Shown piece after piece: positions 11,346 through 24,503 of a stretch of 64,000 nucleotides of DNA. The position numbers and the translations under genes are program-made. The notes beneath the pieces were generated by a model. That model was not told the DNA's origin, did not search any database, and was given only the letters and a program-made list of their open reading frames with translations. This DNA comes from Effrenium voratum (Eukaryota; Sar; Dinophyceae; Suessiales; Symbiodiniaceae): positions 409,598 through 473,597 of the forward strand of contig CAUJNA010003238.1 of assembly GCA_963377175.1 (NCBI GenBank), read 5' to 3'. Within the stretch, counting starts at the first letter, position 1. Every line of letters starts with the position of its first letter.

Positions 11346-13370
11346 ACTATTCTACATTTCTAGCACAATGCCAAAGTTGGGTTGATCTCGTTTTGGACTC
11401 GCTTAGGCCTATTTGTCAATCAAGTCGTAGGCAATTTGGGGGGTTTCGCTTTGCTTGTAGGACCAAAAAGCGTCGCTGTACCTGCAACACCCCTGCCAAG
11501 CAAGCTACTCTGTTCTCTCGCAGCTTTCTTTCAATCATCTGAGGAGGAAGACGAAGACCTGGGCCCGTTCAAATGTGAAGGTGTCCGGCTTGTTGCGGAC
11601 TTGTCTTGGGCTGGTGCATCTTTCTGGCCTACGCGCCGCCCCGAGAATGCCTTGAGACCCCGCAGCACAAGACCCGCAAGAGCACTTCAGTTGTAGCTGC
11701 GTTCTTGGCACGCCCATCACACAGTCTATCTCTCAACGCCCATACTCTGCAGAACGCAGAAGAGCGGCTCAGCCTGCATCCCATGGGCGCAAAGCAACCC
11801 CACAGAAAGGCCTAGGTATGTATCTTGGGCAGAAGCGGCAGAGCCTGGCAACTCTTTGACTCTGTGTGCCCCATGGGCACACAAAGCAATTCTGCAGAAT
11901 TGCCCTCGGGCAGCAGCCTGCAAAAAGCTTAGGGTCTGCTCTGCCACCGCCAGTCGGGCCAGGCCGATGGCAGGAAGCTCAAAGCCTAGTCTGCCACAGC
12001 ATGCCACAGCCGTCAGTCTCACAACCGGACCATCTCGTTTCACATATTCCGACCGTGTCAATACAACAATAAATGGTTGGGTAATTGGTCGGCCGCTCAT
12101 ATACATATAAGAATACATGATTCGTTTATATACATACAAAGATACATAAATACATATATGCAAATATAAATATACAGAATAGAAATCCACCTGTTGAGCC
12201 CGCAAATGATAAAAGGGGCATGGGAGAGTCTGAGCAAAGCGCCTGGCTGCCCAGCTTGGTGGCCAGAGCAGGGACCACCAACAGCACCACAGCCTGGCAA
12301 AAGAAAACGACGCCGTCCGTTTCTGATGATACCCGCTTTGAAATTGGAAAAAAGGGAAACAGATTGGAATGATTGGAAACCCACCATTTCCCAGAAAAAG
12401 ACAAGCCCAAATATCCCAAATGAATCTTGATTTGGGAGTGGACCCTTCGTGAACCTCGGAAATGCATGGCTTGAGGTAGAAATACGTCCCCACACTGAGG
12501 CCTTGTTCGGGTCCCCTTGCGAAACACGGGGGGTGGTTGGGGCGGGGTGGTGGTCATACCGAACCCGCACTTTTTGAAGCCGACTGAAACCCGAGTCTTC
12601 TTCCTTGGCCCAAGTGCCAGACCCTCCTCAAATATCAAGCGGTTCTGTGTCAACATAGGGACCCCCCCCAAAATGGTATATAGTTGTTCCTCTGGCTTCC
12701 CTTTAAACCACCCCCACAAAGGCTTGCAGCGTAAGCAACTCAGCTAATCTTGATATCATGTCAAGCTCGCAAGGGCAAGCTGCTCAGAAGCTCTCCAAGC
12801 CAGACACAAGCTGAGACTCCCTCAGCAGGATGTACAATGTAGGTGAGCGCCAAAATGCACCGCTCAATATCAGCACTCACCACGGGTCGGGAGAGTGGAA
12901 ACGACAAGAAGCCAGGCCGCCGAAGTCTGGAGTCGAAGTCTGGAGTGCGTGAGGCTTCGACAAACTTGTACAATGCAATGTGCTCACAAACAGCAAACCT
13001 TGTCTTCGAGCAAGAATCCTTCATGACGCGTACATTGTAACCACAGAGCAGTGTCTGAAGCATAATACAAGGTGCTGGCGTGGCACGCTGATAAACCTCC
13101 TCACCACCCCCAAACCCTACTCCACCCCCCATCCGGCGTGGCGCGAAATTTCATTGACCCCAACCACCCCACCCACACCACATGACACCCCGCCCCACCC
13201 CACGACGTGTGTAAAATACCATGCGAAACTGGTGCGTTTGGCAAGAACTCTGTCCGAAGGGCCCCGCAGGTCACACGACACGGGGAAGCCCAAACAAGGG
13301 CACAACACGGGGTGTTTGGACATCCCTTCAACCAAACGCACTCTTAGAAAACTCCAGTAATCATGGTCAA
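11346..13370. other. No convincing gene
   Basis: A 255-codon minus-strand ORF (11,726-12,493) spans a TACATA microsatellite and two copies of a GCCCATGGGCRCAAAGCA word and looks non-coding. A dispersed element copy lies at 12,690-12,720. Confidence 0.4.
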
Positions 13371-13381
13371 GACTACCTGTT

Positions 13382-13397
13382 CCCCCCCCCCCCCCCC
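13382..13397. repeat. Homopolymer C16
   Basis: An uninterrupted run of 16 cytosines, followed by ATTTTTGCGGGCGC. Confidence 0.95.
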
Positions 13398-13689
13398 ATT
13401 TTTGCGGGCGCTACGAGAAGACACACCCAAATCTTGTTCAACTTGCGTTTTACCGGCTCTAGCGTGTGTTGGCCGTTCACGGCATGCTTCTTCAAACAGC
13501 CCTCAAACCAGGTACCCCTGCATGGATGTCTTGGATTTGTGAGGGGATTTGAACCTCAGTTCCTTTTGAAAACAACTGAGAAAGGTTGTCAAATGTAGCT
13601 TTCCTCGGTTCGTACCCTTGTATGCCGCTTTCTACAACCAGGCGGTGGTTCTGCCACCGCACTGACCCCTCTGGCCTTGAATGCCATGG

Positions 13690-13790
13690 CTCTCTACATT
13701 CCGCGGAGCCAATGCCGGACCCGCTGGAGCCAAGGCCGAGAGAGAAGTGGCCCGCAAATTCATCGTTGGAGCAGCCGGGTTTGCCTCCAT
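13690..13790 (+). CDS. Exon-like GC-rich island, unknown product
   Basis: The frame reading AGPAGAKAEREVARKFIVG looks like an amphipathic, charged protein segment and stands out from flanking sequence in GC content. No clear splice boundaries could be fixed and a second frame (PMPDPLEPRPREKW) is also open. Weak evidence. Confidence 0.2.
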
Positions 13791-14994
13791 TTGCTTACGT
13801 CTTAATTACGTCCCCTGAAAAAAAAAAGATTTCCCCCAAACCAAGCTGTCCTCAGCCCCTTACATCCAACAAGAAAATACACGCGCAAAGAACAGCCGCG
13901 ACTGCTGGAAGCCCTTGACCTGTTGAACAGGCTCATAGACCTGGCTCCAACGTGGGGATCCTTTCCAAGCTGTAAATCATGGCAGGAGTCCCTTCCAGAT
14001 TCCCAGAAAGTCTTGAAACCAGAGCTGTTCAGGTCTCGCATGCTGGCATGCCCACGTTGGGCCCCTTTGCTCTCAGATTTCCCAATATTGAGCCATACAG
14101 TGGCGGTTCCTACCCAAATGCGATTTCATTCATCCGGCCTTTTACGGTGGCTCTGCAATTTCCTTGCAACACTCCAATGTTCTAAATGAGCGACGAATAT
14201 GTCAGGCAATTGATTCGCGAGGCAGGGTTGCTTACATGTCACTTCAACCTGCGCGGATTAACGTGGAGAACCCTCATCAAAGGGACCCTGGGAAATCGAC
14301 TTTTTCGCAACTCAAAGGGGAGCCGCCCAGGATTGGATAGCCTGATCCTCCGGACTACGAAGTTAAGAGACTTGCCTTTCCAGCAAAAGGAAACAAGCTA
14401 ACCCAATCCCCTCCAAAGAACATGCGGAATGCGCAAGGAGCGGTGGTCAAGTACTTCACAACAGCAAGGCCAGCAAGATGTGTGATCATGGATTGGAGGT
14501 GAATCCTTTGGTGGACATCGGGAAATGCATTTGCAACCATCAGCCGTTGGGAGCCTACAAAAACAAAAAGCCGTTGGGTTACCGAAGCCAAATCTACCTA
14601 CACTCCGCACCGGTTGGGTGCATCTGATAGGTCTGGGGAGTGGCGATCGAGACACCCTGACTTCGGTCCGAAGGATTCGTATCTCATTGCCTTCGAAGGG
14701 GCGGGGGTCAATATTCCTATCGCCGCCAAAGGGGGGTACAGGCGATTTGAACCTGGCCCCTTGGGAAATCTTGGATCCGTGACTGGGGTTGGTTCACTTC
14801 ACGATACACGGCTCCCCGTGATCTCCCAAAGCGGTGCAGGGAACCAGCCGAACACAAGTCATCTGCTTGTTTGCAAGGAATCCCAGTCTTCCGATTTTGA
14901 AGAGTTGCAACCAATGTCATCCAAGTTCCCTAACAGAGACCGAATCGTCAGGATATTTGGGGGGAGTCTTCCAAAAACCCATTTCGAGAGTCGA

Positions 14995-15116
14995 AGTCGC
15001 CGCCCCGCCCTAGAGGCAAAGAGGCCGCCAGCCACCAGGGTCGCCATGGCGAACCAAAGCGACCACCACACGCTTGCACAAGGGCAAGCGCAAGCGCGGG
15101 AGCGCGGCAAATGGAG
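14995..15116 (+). CDS. Exon-like GC-rich island ending at a GT donor
   Basis: A GC-rich, Arg/Ala/Lys-rich segment ends at AATGGAG|GTGATT. More than one frame is open through it, so no protein can be named. The boundary resembles those of the 10,632 and 20,300 islands on the same strand. Confidence 0.2.
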
Positions 15117-15119
15117 GTG

Positions 15120-17460
15120 ATTCTCCAAGGAGTCGAGCCCCTAAAATGGTTGATGTCCTGTTGACTTCCCTTCAACTCTGACTTCCCTTCAACTACCAAC
15201 ACGGGTTTGCTTTGAGAAACTCCCTTGTCAACTTCTCTGGTTGTCCGCACAGTCATGAGCTGTTTGTTGTGTTCTTGGTTTGTTGAAATTTGAACAGTGT
15301 TACCTGTTGCGCCTCTTTTGGCGTCGTGCTTCTTCATGTTGTTTGTTACAGCAACGCTACGTGCTTAGGTCTGTTATCGCATTTGTTTCGCATGTCCTCC
15401 ATGCATGTGTGTACATCGTGTCTTGTGCTTTGCCATATATAGAAAAAAGCTGGGTACATCCAGAGTTGCTCAGGGATGGTTGAGCCAAAGGACTTCTCGT
15501 GCAGGCAGGCATATGATGCGATCCAAGTGTCTCACCTGGTTGATCATTGATTTCAGCAAGCCTTGTTGGAAAACACGCAGCGCAGAATGCCGAGATGCAG
15601 TAGCCAGGTATTTCAGTGCATGCTGCAACCCCATGTAACAAACGTACAGCGAAATTGGGCCGCAAGGAACACACAAAAGAAAAACAGGGGCCTGGGCCAG
15701 CCTTACCACTCCAAACACTTGAACTTACCACATCTGAAACAAGCCGAACTGCTTGCTGGTCAAAAGGAAACATGGGAAAACCAAGCAGGCTATAGCTTGT
15801 TCCAAGAGGTAAGCTGCGTCTGGCAATGCCTCGCTCTAAGTTCTGCGCCAGGTTCTGGCGCCGCGCATTTACTGATCAGCTTTCCTCAAACAGGGGGGTT
15901 GGTGGTGCGGTAAGACCATCCCCACACCATCGCAACAAATTACCAAGGGCTGCCGGGATTTGAAGCATCCCTCTGACCGGAGGCGGGCAGCACAAATTCC
16001 CCCCCCCTTTGCACTTGAAGGGGGCACTGTTCTTGTGTGTGCTTCTTGAGACCGACAAAGTCGCCGGTTGCTCTCTGCAATAATTTCCGCATCGTGTTGT
16101 TCACGATACCCTGTTTAGTAGGTCTCAAAAGCGAACCCAAAACCACCCGTTTGGGATTCCTCAGACCCCATTGTCGAGGCCGTGCCCTCCTGAGGCCCTG
16201 CAAAAAGGGTGCGAAAGCCTGGACTTGAGATCGCAGACCTCTGGATTCGCAAAAAGTGACAACTGTTTGGTATGGATAAACTTTTTGGAAGACCAAAACG
16301 CAGAAACAAGCTATCAGGTCAGCGACCCGGGGACCCGTCTGGCGTTGCTACTGTCACTTTGTGCCTTGCGTCAACAGATTTCCCGGCGCTGACGTTTTCC
16401 TCGCGATCTGTGGCACGCAGATCGAAAAATCGGATTTTTCCAGCACTCCCCGTGGAGTGGTAGAATGGGTACATCAATCCTTCGAAATGGATGAGCTCAA
16501 TAGAAAGGCCAAAAGCATGTGTCGCAACTTCTGCACCCTAAATGGGGAGGTTGCACGGGTTGCAACCTAACTGCAATGGGTCAGACTTCGAACATGTGGT
16601 AAGTCCACACAGTTACCTGGGGGAAGGCATGCATGCAATGCGCTATGAGGGGTCCTAAAGAAAGGCAGCACTCGATGTTTTGAGAGGCGTTTCTTTAAAG
16701 GCCTACATAGGAACGTATGCTTAATTGTCCAATCTGCAGGAAGTCTCTTGCTAACAAGTCACCCCTGAATCCGTTAGGATGGCAATGGACGCTCCAACGT
16801 CAAGAAAGGTTACCCAAACTGCCCTGAAGCTGCAACATGTCAAAGGCCAAATGAATATCAGGCTCATTTCTCACAACATAAGCTAGATAGGGTAGCCTTG
16901 AATTCCTGGGAGATTATGTTTATTATGATTTCTCTAACAGAATGGAAAATGAAACAAACTCGTCGGAATTCTTTCTCGGAAAGTCCAATTTTGCAAGCTT
17001 GTGGGGATGCGGTGTGCACTCCTTGTGGTCAAAGCGAAACAGATCTAAGCCAAACTTTGTATGTGTCCCTGGGACCTACATGGCGAGGATTTTTGTCCAT
17101 GGGCGACTCCCTTGAGGAAGTGCGCATTTTCAAATATTCGGATCCGCTCAATGCATTGCATTAGGACGCCTTGCGCGTGCAGCTCTGCAACCATCCTATG
17201 GCTCTTCCGCCAACGTCTTGGTATGATCAGCAAGGATATCGGCATTTCAGGTGCGCAATGCTTCCATTGGCCCAACTAGGTTTGTCGGCTTCCAGTGTTG
17301 CATCATGTTTCTGCGTGAGCCTCCGTCTCAAAGCAGTGTGGCAGATCACCGTTTGCTGTAATCCTTGGTTTTGCCAAGGACGCAGGGATGCAATGTTCAC
17401 CAATAATCCGCAAACAAATATGCCCTGGACATTTTGCCTCTTTACACATATTGACGTATT
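15120..17460. other. No gene seen
   Basis: Short ORFs on both strands only; no motif, no array. Mild homopolymer runs (C8 near 16,003). Confidence 0.35.
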
Positions 17461-17462
17461 AC

Positions 17463-17601
17463 GCGCGCACACACACACACATACGCACACACACACACAA
17501 ACACACACACACAAACACACACAGACACAGACACAGACACAGACACAGACACAGACACAGACACAGACACAGACACAGACACAGACACAGACACAGACAC
17601 A

Positions 17602-17658
<57 letters not shown>

Positions 17659-17832
17659 ACACCCACACCCACACCCACACACACACACACACCCACCCAC
17701 CCACCCACCCACCCACCCACCCACAAACCCACCCACCCACCCGCCCGCGCGCCCGCCCGCCCGCCCGCCCGCCCACGCCCACGCCCACGCCCACGCCCAC
17801 GCCCACACACACACACACACGACATCACACAT
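17463..17832. repeat. Compound CA / ACAGAC / CACC / CGCC array
   Basis: A left-to-right series of blocks: (CA)n, (ACAGAC)n, (CA)n, (ACCC-AC)n, (CACC)n, (CGCC)n and (CCCACG)n, then (CA)n again. All are simple derivatives of the CA dinucleotide. All six frames are open, which explains the ORFs of 119 to 245 codons. Confidence 0.97.
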
Positions 17833-17899
17833 GCTACACACACACAAACACATATGGCACATACTGCAAAACTATGCATGGCTTGGATTCAAATATGTG

Positions 17900-17977
17900 T
17901 ATGCATAGACAATACACATATATGTATACATGTGTGTATAGTGTGTATATATATACATATGCATAATGTGTGTATAC

Positions 17978-18009
<32 letters not shown>

Positions 18010-18012
18010 GCA
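17900..18012. repeat. TATA/TACA-rich tract
   Basis: Alternating TATATACATATG stretches, able to extrude cruciforms. No coding content. Confidence 0.85.
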
Positions 18013-20150
18013 CGACATGCATGGAACTCCACGTCATCTGAGGTACCACCTAGGCACATTCCTCCTGGCCTCTGGGGCTTTCGGGTATGTTGACAAACCG
18101 GAAATGCAGTTGGCAGTGCATCAACAAATCACAGACCTTCGGGGGATAGTTACAGACATAAAACCGTTTTGGCTAGTTTGGGCATATGTTTCCGGCGAAT
18201 CATCAAGTTCACCGATTCAAATTGGGGGATTACTCAAAAGGGAATCTTCATGCGTTTCGGATAAAAAACCGATATCCAATACCTGTTGTGAGATCGCTCT
18301 AGTTTGCCCAGAAATTCGAACACGACTGTGAAAGTGAGTCCCTGTGAGATAATCTACTTCGGGATTCGCTTGGCAGAATTAATTAGCAACCTACTGATAA
18401 TGATGTGTGGTTGGTGTATTTGCAATGACGGTATTCTGCTGAACCCAGATTAATAAACCCCTGTTCGATTTATTACTAGGGGGTGTCCCTTTTAGGAGGG
18501 AGCACCCCCAATTTATAATTAGGACGGGTTTATTCATCCGGGGCCAACATTTGACATGGTGAATAAACAAGGAAAACAATGAACAAGTCCATCGAAGGCA
18601 TCCAACCTCCATCACAGCTACCTCATGCACCTCTGACAGCTGGTTTCGCGCAAGTCGTCTTCAGTCTTTCAGTGGCCCTGCGGAATTGGAAGACTCAGGG
18701 CCTCTCCGGCAAAGATTTGCCGTGCGCCTGTGGCGCCTGTGTCAAAACGGTCCCCGGCTCCCTTCTGGTCACTTCAACCAGGGGAGGGGGCCCTTGAAAG
18801 CAAAGCAAGACAAGCCTCCAGATTGTCTGTCGAAATCCCCGGAGTGTTCCAAGAGTTCCTGACCTCGAGGTCTGATGGACCCCCCCAGGTTTCTGGGATG
18901 CCAACCCCAAGCCAAATGCAGGGCGGCCTTTATCCCCGATGACGATCCTCCGGGGGGGTTCAACAGATCTCAGTGTGGCAAAAGAAAACCGATGGAGATG
19001 TCAATAAAGTTCAAAGAGACGGGCCACAGTTCAACGGTGTGTCTTCTTTTGAGGGTCCCCTTTTCGGGACGGTAAACGGAAATGAAACTAAAGGGAACCC
19101 CATCACTTTTGGGTCCGAAGCCTTAAAAAAGACAAGCCACGTCTCGCACCTGCTTGCCAGGTCTGCTCCAGGAATCCTCTGGTTTTTTAAACCTTTCGCG
19201 ACGGGCCGCTCGCTCAAGCGCCTCAAATGTTTCACCTGGCAAAAATGCACAGCTAACTTCAACGTTCTGTATCGCTACCCTCCCCCAAACTAAAACTTGG
19301 TCCCATTTACAGAGCCTTCCGGGAGCTTCCATGTTCGTCGGAGGGAGTGCAATTACGCACATATCGATTCCCTTTCAACACCAAGAGGAGGTTGTTCATA
19401 GCCACATCATGTCTTTCCATACCTAACCACGTCTGAATGCTACAGCGGAATCATCCGAGTACGCTGCGCCCCCAGTGGCTCTGGGTCTCAAACGCATACA
19501 TGGGTGCATGCTGGAACTTGGCACTGCCGTCATCTCTTTGCTTGAATGAACTGGTTACCTCTTTTGCTTTGGGTTGTTGGCAGCTGGTAGCTGGTACCCT
19601 ACGAACATGGCCCCCATTTTTGGAACCCCCTCTTTTGGAGGCCCCGTCTCAGTTGCCGTGGGTTCCACATACCTTTCCCTCACCTGCCCTCAACCTTCGG
19701 CCTGGCAAGACAAAAAGGAGGAACCCCACCCAGGCGATGGGTATGAATTCATCGACCCCGTGGACATCATTTCGGGGGTTGTGCCCACCACTCCCATGAC
19801 TCAGAGAGCCTGTTGAAATTCATGGGGCATGTTTCTGGGTTTCCGCCAGCAAAAGCTTCGATCACCCTGTCTAGCGGTTTGCTGGAACAGCCCATGGCTT
19901 CAAAACAACATGTCCTTTTGGGTCCGCCATGGAAAAAGGGTACCAACCAAAAGGCGAACCTTCCACGTTCCAATCCCATGGTTCATCCGAAAGTCCGGGT
20001 GATTCCTTCACAAGCCCCATTTGAAGGGTCAAATGTTTTTCGGATCTAGCTCACTGTCTGGACCAAAAGAGTTGAACATCTCACTTCTTTGTGGCCCAAA
20101 AGGTTTGTCTCACGTTCCAATCGGCCGATGTTTTTCACGGAAACCGAGAG
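18013..20150. other. No convincing gene; dispersed element copies
   Basis: Fragments of the TTTTGGGTCC...AAAAAGGGTACC element occur near 19,050-19,110 and 19,910-19,950. No exon-like island is clear. Confidence 0.4.
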
Positions 20151-20300
20151 GCCAAGGCCGAGAGGCTCGAGGGTCTCAGGCGTCCAGCAAGACCCGCAGG
20201 GAGCAGCCCTGCAGCGCCGGGTCCGAGCCGAAGCCCGTCCAGCGCTGCTTCCGGGGGCCCAGGATCCTCTGCTCGCTCCGGGAGTTAGAAACTTTCGGAG
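20150..20300 (+). CDS. Exon-like GC-rich island with strong GT donor
   Basis: A GC-rich block ends at TTTCGGAG|GTGAGACT, a near-consensus 5' splice site, directly followed by an AT microsatellite. One frame reads SSKTRREQPCSAGSEP and PVQRCFRGPRILCSLRELE, which looks like protein. The upstream boundary is not clear (a candidate is AGAG|GCCAAGG near 20,150). Confidence 0.28.
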
Positions 20301-20314
20301 GTGAGACTTGGTCA

Positions 20315-20520
20315 ATATATATATATATATGTGTACAATGTGTACATATATATATATATATATGCTATACCCATATATATATATAGTTATATTATACACA
20401 TACATATAGACATATATATATATGCTATACCCATATATATATATAGTTATATTATACCCATACATATATGTATATATGTATATGCTATACCAATATATAT
20501 ACATATATATATATATATAT
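20315..20520. repeat. TATA minisatellite
   Basis: Long TATATA runs separated by CATACATA and GCTATACCCATATATATA units, recurring about every 65 bp (20,363; 20,424; 20,482). No coding content. Confidence 0.93.
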
Positions 20521-21914
20521 GTTCCCAGCTCGCATTGAGATTTTGGCGAGCAACCCCCCAATTTGCTAATGGCATTGTGGGTATGGTTCATGCCACTCAT
20601 GTCACATGTCTGACAGCCATTGGGCGATTAGTTTTTCTGCGGGTCGGAGGTTGAAGTCACGACGAAGCTGAAGGGCAGCTGATTGGATCCTGGCTTGAGA
20701 CACAAGAACTGGTCGACCATCTATATGTTCCCTACAAAAAGCTTCACCCTTCCAACACAATCTCATTTCGAAATGTAGGGTTGAAAATCCTGAAAGGAAG
20801 ACCCGTAGGGAAACCACCAGTGAGAAACGTCCCAATCCCTTTCTTGAAACAAACAAACAACAAACATCAACACAGGACATCAACCATAAACAACGATGAC
20901 CCCGGGCTTAAATTTCAAATCGAATTGGACCCTTCCACAAACAACTATAGGCTTGAATGTTGTCAAGCCAGTTTTGGGGAAAATGTTCCCGAAGTCAATG
21001 GCCATGATTTGCCTCGATGGCTCTTGTGTCCATTTGGCCTTCCTTTGAACACTCCCAAAGGGAACCAACTCAAGAGGAATGCTTCATGCTAGGGCTCGGC
21101 ATCGAGCCCTGCCCCCCAAACAAAAAGAGAACTTCGAGGGTGCCTCCGAACTGTCACTTTGTCCATATATCAGGCGGTACCTGGCCACGCGTGCTTGGGC
21201 ACGACATACACAAACCATGTAACCCCCGACGTGTGGTATGTGCTCAACAAGCGGTAGTAAAACCCTAATGGAAACAAACATAGCAGTGCACAGTCAGGGG
21301 TACACGACGTGGGCGTCGGTTTCGCTGTCGTAGTCATTCGTCCTCTTTTCGAACGTCCAAATCAAGCAAACGGCTTTTCTCAAAAGGGTTGGCAACAGAA
21401 AGGATTGGGGGTCAACCTTAACTCTCACCTCGATCGCCCGGAAAACCAGTTCGCGGGCCCGCGAAATTGGGGCGAGCTTTCATGAGCGATTTGGCCCACG
21501 TCCTTTTCAGAGCCCCGCAAACCCGAGAGAAGGTGCGCCCAACATCCACCCCAACGACTCCTTTCCCTGGCAAGGTGAGGTGAAAACCATTCAAGCTTTT
21601 AACACAAGGGCGTGATCCGGATCCAGCGAAAATTGTCTGGCAAGGATGCTCAGGGCTCCTCAAAGTCCCCGGATATGGAGAAACGTCACCTTTTGGTTGC
21701 CAGTCTAACTTGAGTTGCTCTTTGATGCATGGGAAAATATTGTGGATGGAAGCTTTCCACGCCACGCACCAGTTGGTAGGCGGCTCATCAACCAGGTTTC
21801 GTAGGGCTTCATTCATCCCACATGGTGCAGGATTCTGCCCATCCACAGTAGGAATTTTGATGTTTTCAGCCCAAGCAGGGGCGCGTTCCCGTTTCCCAAG
21901 CAAACCCTCATGCA

Positions 21915-22065
21915 AGCGACAATCACCCTTCATTGGCGGTTTGGACTGGCGGCTTGAGGCCTTGAACCCCTGGCTCTTGTAGGGTGCAATCAATCCAAAC
22001 CCCCCATTTGGGGAACGCTGACTTTGTGGCTTTAAAGGGAACACCAGGAACAACAAACCTTGTGA
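21915..22065 (-). mobile_element. Fold-back dispersed element, diverged copy
   Basis: On the minus strand this segment runs GTTTGTTGTTCCTGGTGTT, AAAGCCACAAAGTCAGC, an arm GGGGGGTTTGGATTG, a loop CAAGAGCCAGGGGTTCAAGG, then a diverged complementary arm CCAGTCCAAACCGCC. It is homologous along its length to the copy at 49,545-49,695, so it is a dispersed, probably mobile, short element. A 241-codon ORF that crosses it is therefore suspect. Confidence 0.65.
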
Positions 22066-23815
22066 GGCCGCCCAGGAGACAAGCCTGTCTCCGTCGAGTC
22101 GGGTCCACAAACCGCAGTGACAAGCACGCCACTTGCAAAGCAACTAAACAAAAGGACGCATGAACAACCGGCAAAGAAAGCAAACAAGAGCCTAGTGGAG
22201 CCAATACATAACGAGTGAGACTTAAAAAGGTTACAATAAATAAAGTTTGGGAGAATCAAACTGCATTCCATGACGGCTGCATTCCGCAAGCGTCATTGAC
22301 TCTGCTTGGGAGATGTTGCGGGAATTCAGATGTGGCTTTGTTGCTTCCAGACATGATGATCAACTCATGCGGGAATGTCAGATGGTCTGAGCTCATTGAA
22401 CTGCAAGCCGCCAGTTTCAAACAAACCTTCCCCCACTAACTCTCAGGAGCCCAGCCTTCGGAAGCTTTCCCAACTGCATTGGCTTCGGCTTCCCTGTAAA
22501 CCACCCCAAACAGAGTAGCCTTGAACGTCCGTTTGTTAGGCACCCCTTTCGGGATAGTTCAGGGAAACCAAGTGGAGATTACTTTAGGACCAGGAGGTCT
22601 TCCTAGCTTTACGACAAATCCCATCGCTGGCAAGCCTTACATCTGAAACACTCCTTGACCGCACTCCTGCTTCGATGCTGGAGTGTAATGCAATGCCTTA
22701 CAATTCATGAACCTGGAAATTTCAGGCATGAGCACAAAATTCACTGCTCGCAAAACAAGAAGCTTCAACACTGGCTTCTCCCATGTGTGACCGTCTAATA
22801 GCAAACGCCGTGCGATGTGTGTCCATGCGGCCGGCGCATTTCTACATGTCGGGTGCACCAAAATGAAAGTACATGGCCCTATTCGTCTTAGGGTAAGTTT
22901 CTTGGCGGTCATTCACCCACGCGGGAATTGCGGCATGGAGGCCTTTCTGGCAACTCAAGCGCTTCTCCCAGGTCTGGCAACAACCCTTGGCCTTCGCAGT
23001 GCCCCGTTGCAGCCCCAGGCGCAAAGGATTCGGATAGCCACGCTCCCAGATTTCCGCCACAAGCCTGGCACCCGGCCAATCGAAGAACGTGAGACACATG
23101 CACTCCAAGGACTGCAGAAATGCGAAGGTCAAAGTCTCTCATTACCTTTATGACAAGTTGCAGTGACCATCAGTCCACTGACTGAAAGGCTTCTCGCCAT
23201 CAGAAAGCCCTCTCTGCATGTAGTTGCAACGTCTGAACTCGAGACATCAGTCCTGTAACTCCAAAAATAATTAAATTCACCTTTCTGGCAAAGTCGTTGA
23301 GAGCTAAGTCCTCCAACCTCAGCAATTGCAAGCATCGAAATCTTACACTTTGAAATTTCCATTCGGAGATGAAAACAGGGTTCCCCATATATATTCCCCG
23401 GAAAAAAAAATCACCCCAACCACAAAACTCACCATTGCATGGGCTAAAATGGGAGCTTATGTTTTAAACCGGGTGAAATCTTGGGAAGCTGTGCGAGCAA
23501 CTTCCGGGAGCCCATGCCCTGAAATCGATGCAAAATACATATGGCATTCCCATGGTGAGCAAAGGGCAAACCAAAATGGGCGCTTCCAGCTCCGCTTTTT
23601 TAATTTTAGTACCAACCACCTGGAATCAGAGTGGCGCAACAAGTGCATGCTCGCTTCACAAGTTTCCCATACGGCGTGCAGAGCATCTTACGCCCAGTGT
23701 CGAGGAAACCCCGTTTCGTTTCAGAGGCTTTCCAAGCAGAATGTTCAGCTTCCCTCTAATTGGTGGTTTGGTGGTTTAGGAGGGGCTTCCCATTACCCTT
23801 TAATGTTTGTACTCG
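22066..23815. other. No convincing gene
   Basis: Only short ORFs. Partial fold-back element arms at 23,750-23,785 (AATTGGTGGTTTGGTGGTTT) and a dispersed element fragment near 22,485-22,515. Confidence 0.4.
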
Positions 23816-23819
23816 ATTA

Positions 23820-24503
23820 TTAAAGGGTACCGGAATAATAGAAAGTTTTTTTCCTTATTCTGGTTCACCCCCATTGTTTAAGGGGACCAGAATAATAGAA
23901 AGTTTTTTTGGCCAGGGGGAAAATTCAAAAAAAAAACTCCACAAACAAAATTTAATTAAAAAACCATCCCCCCCCCCCAAACTCTGAATCTCCTTCAGCA
24001 ACAAGCTGAAGATTGTGTACCTCAGAAATTTGAAAACCATCCCCAGCCCTGAAACTGCAAACTCTTTATTAAACCGTGCTAAAAAAATGCAAACAAACAA
24101 TCAGGACAAGGGTACCCCTCACAGACCCCACTGAACCACAATAATGTGATTGTTTAAGGGGACCAGAATAATAGAAAGTTTTTTTGGCCAGGGGGAAAAT
24201 TCAAAAAAAAACTCCACAAAGCAAATTTAATTAAAAAACCATCCCCCCCCCCCAAACTCTGAATCTCCTTCAGCAACAAGCTGAAGATTGTGTACCTCAG
24301 AAATTTGAAAACCATCCCCAGCCCTGAAACTGCAAACTCTTTATTAAACCGTGCTAAAAAAATGCAAACAAACAATCAGGACAAGGGTACCCCTCACAGA
24401 CCCCACTGAACCACAATAATGTGATTGTTTAAGGGGACCAGAATAATAGAAAGTTTTTTTGGCCAGGGGGAAAATTCAAAAAAAAAACTCCACAAAGCAA
24501 ATA
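23820..24503. repeat. 275/276-bp tandem duplication
   Basis: The marker AAGGGGACCAGAATAATAG occurs at 23,880, 24,156 and 24,431, so unit lengths are 276 and 275 bp. A diverged start of a unit precedes them at 23,820, and the third copy stops after about 70 bp. The two full copies differ by about two indels and one substitution, so the duplication is recent. Each copy has a C-run and two ORFs on the minus strand (MFVCIFLARFNKEF start) of no known family. Confidence 0.95.

Noticed and set aside
11726..12493. 255-codon minus-strand ORF
   Set aside because: Crosses a TACATA microsatellite and local word duplications; no domain, no consistent composition.
17171..17966. ORFs of 119 to 245 codons over the CA/CACC region
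   Set aside because: Simple-sequence artefacts on both strands.
21418..22143. 241-codon minus-strand ORF
   Set aside because: Its middle is a copy of the fold-back dispersed element; the remainder has no recognisable motif.
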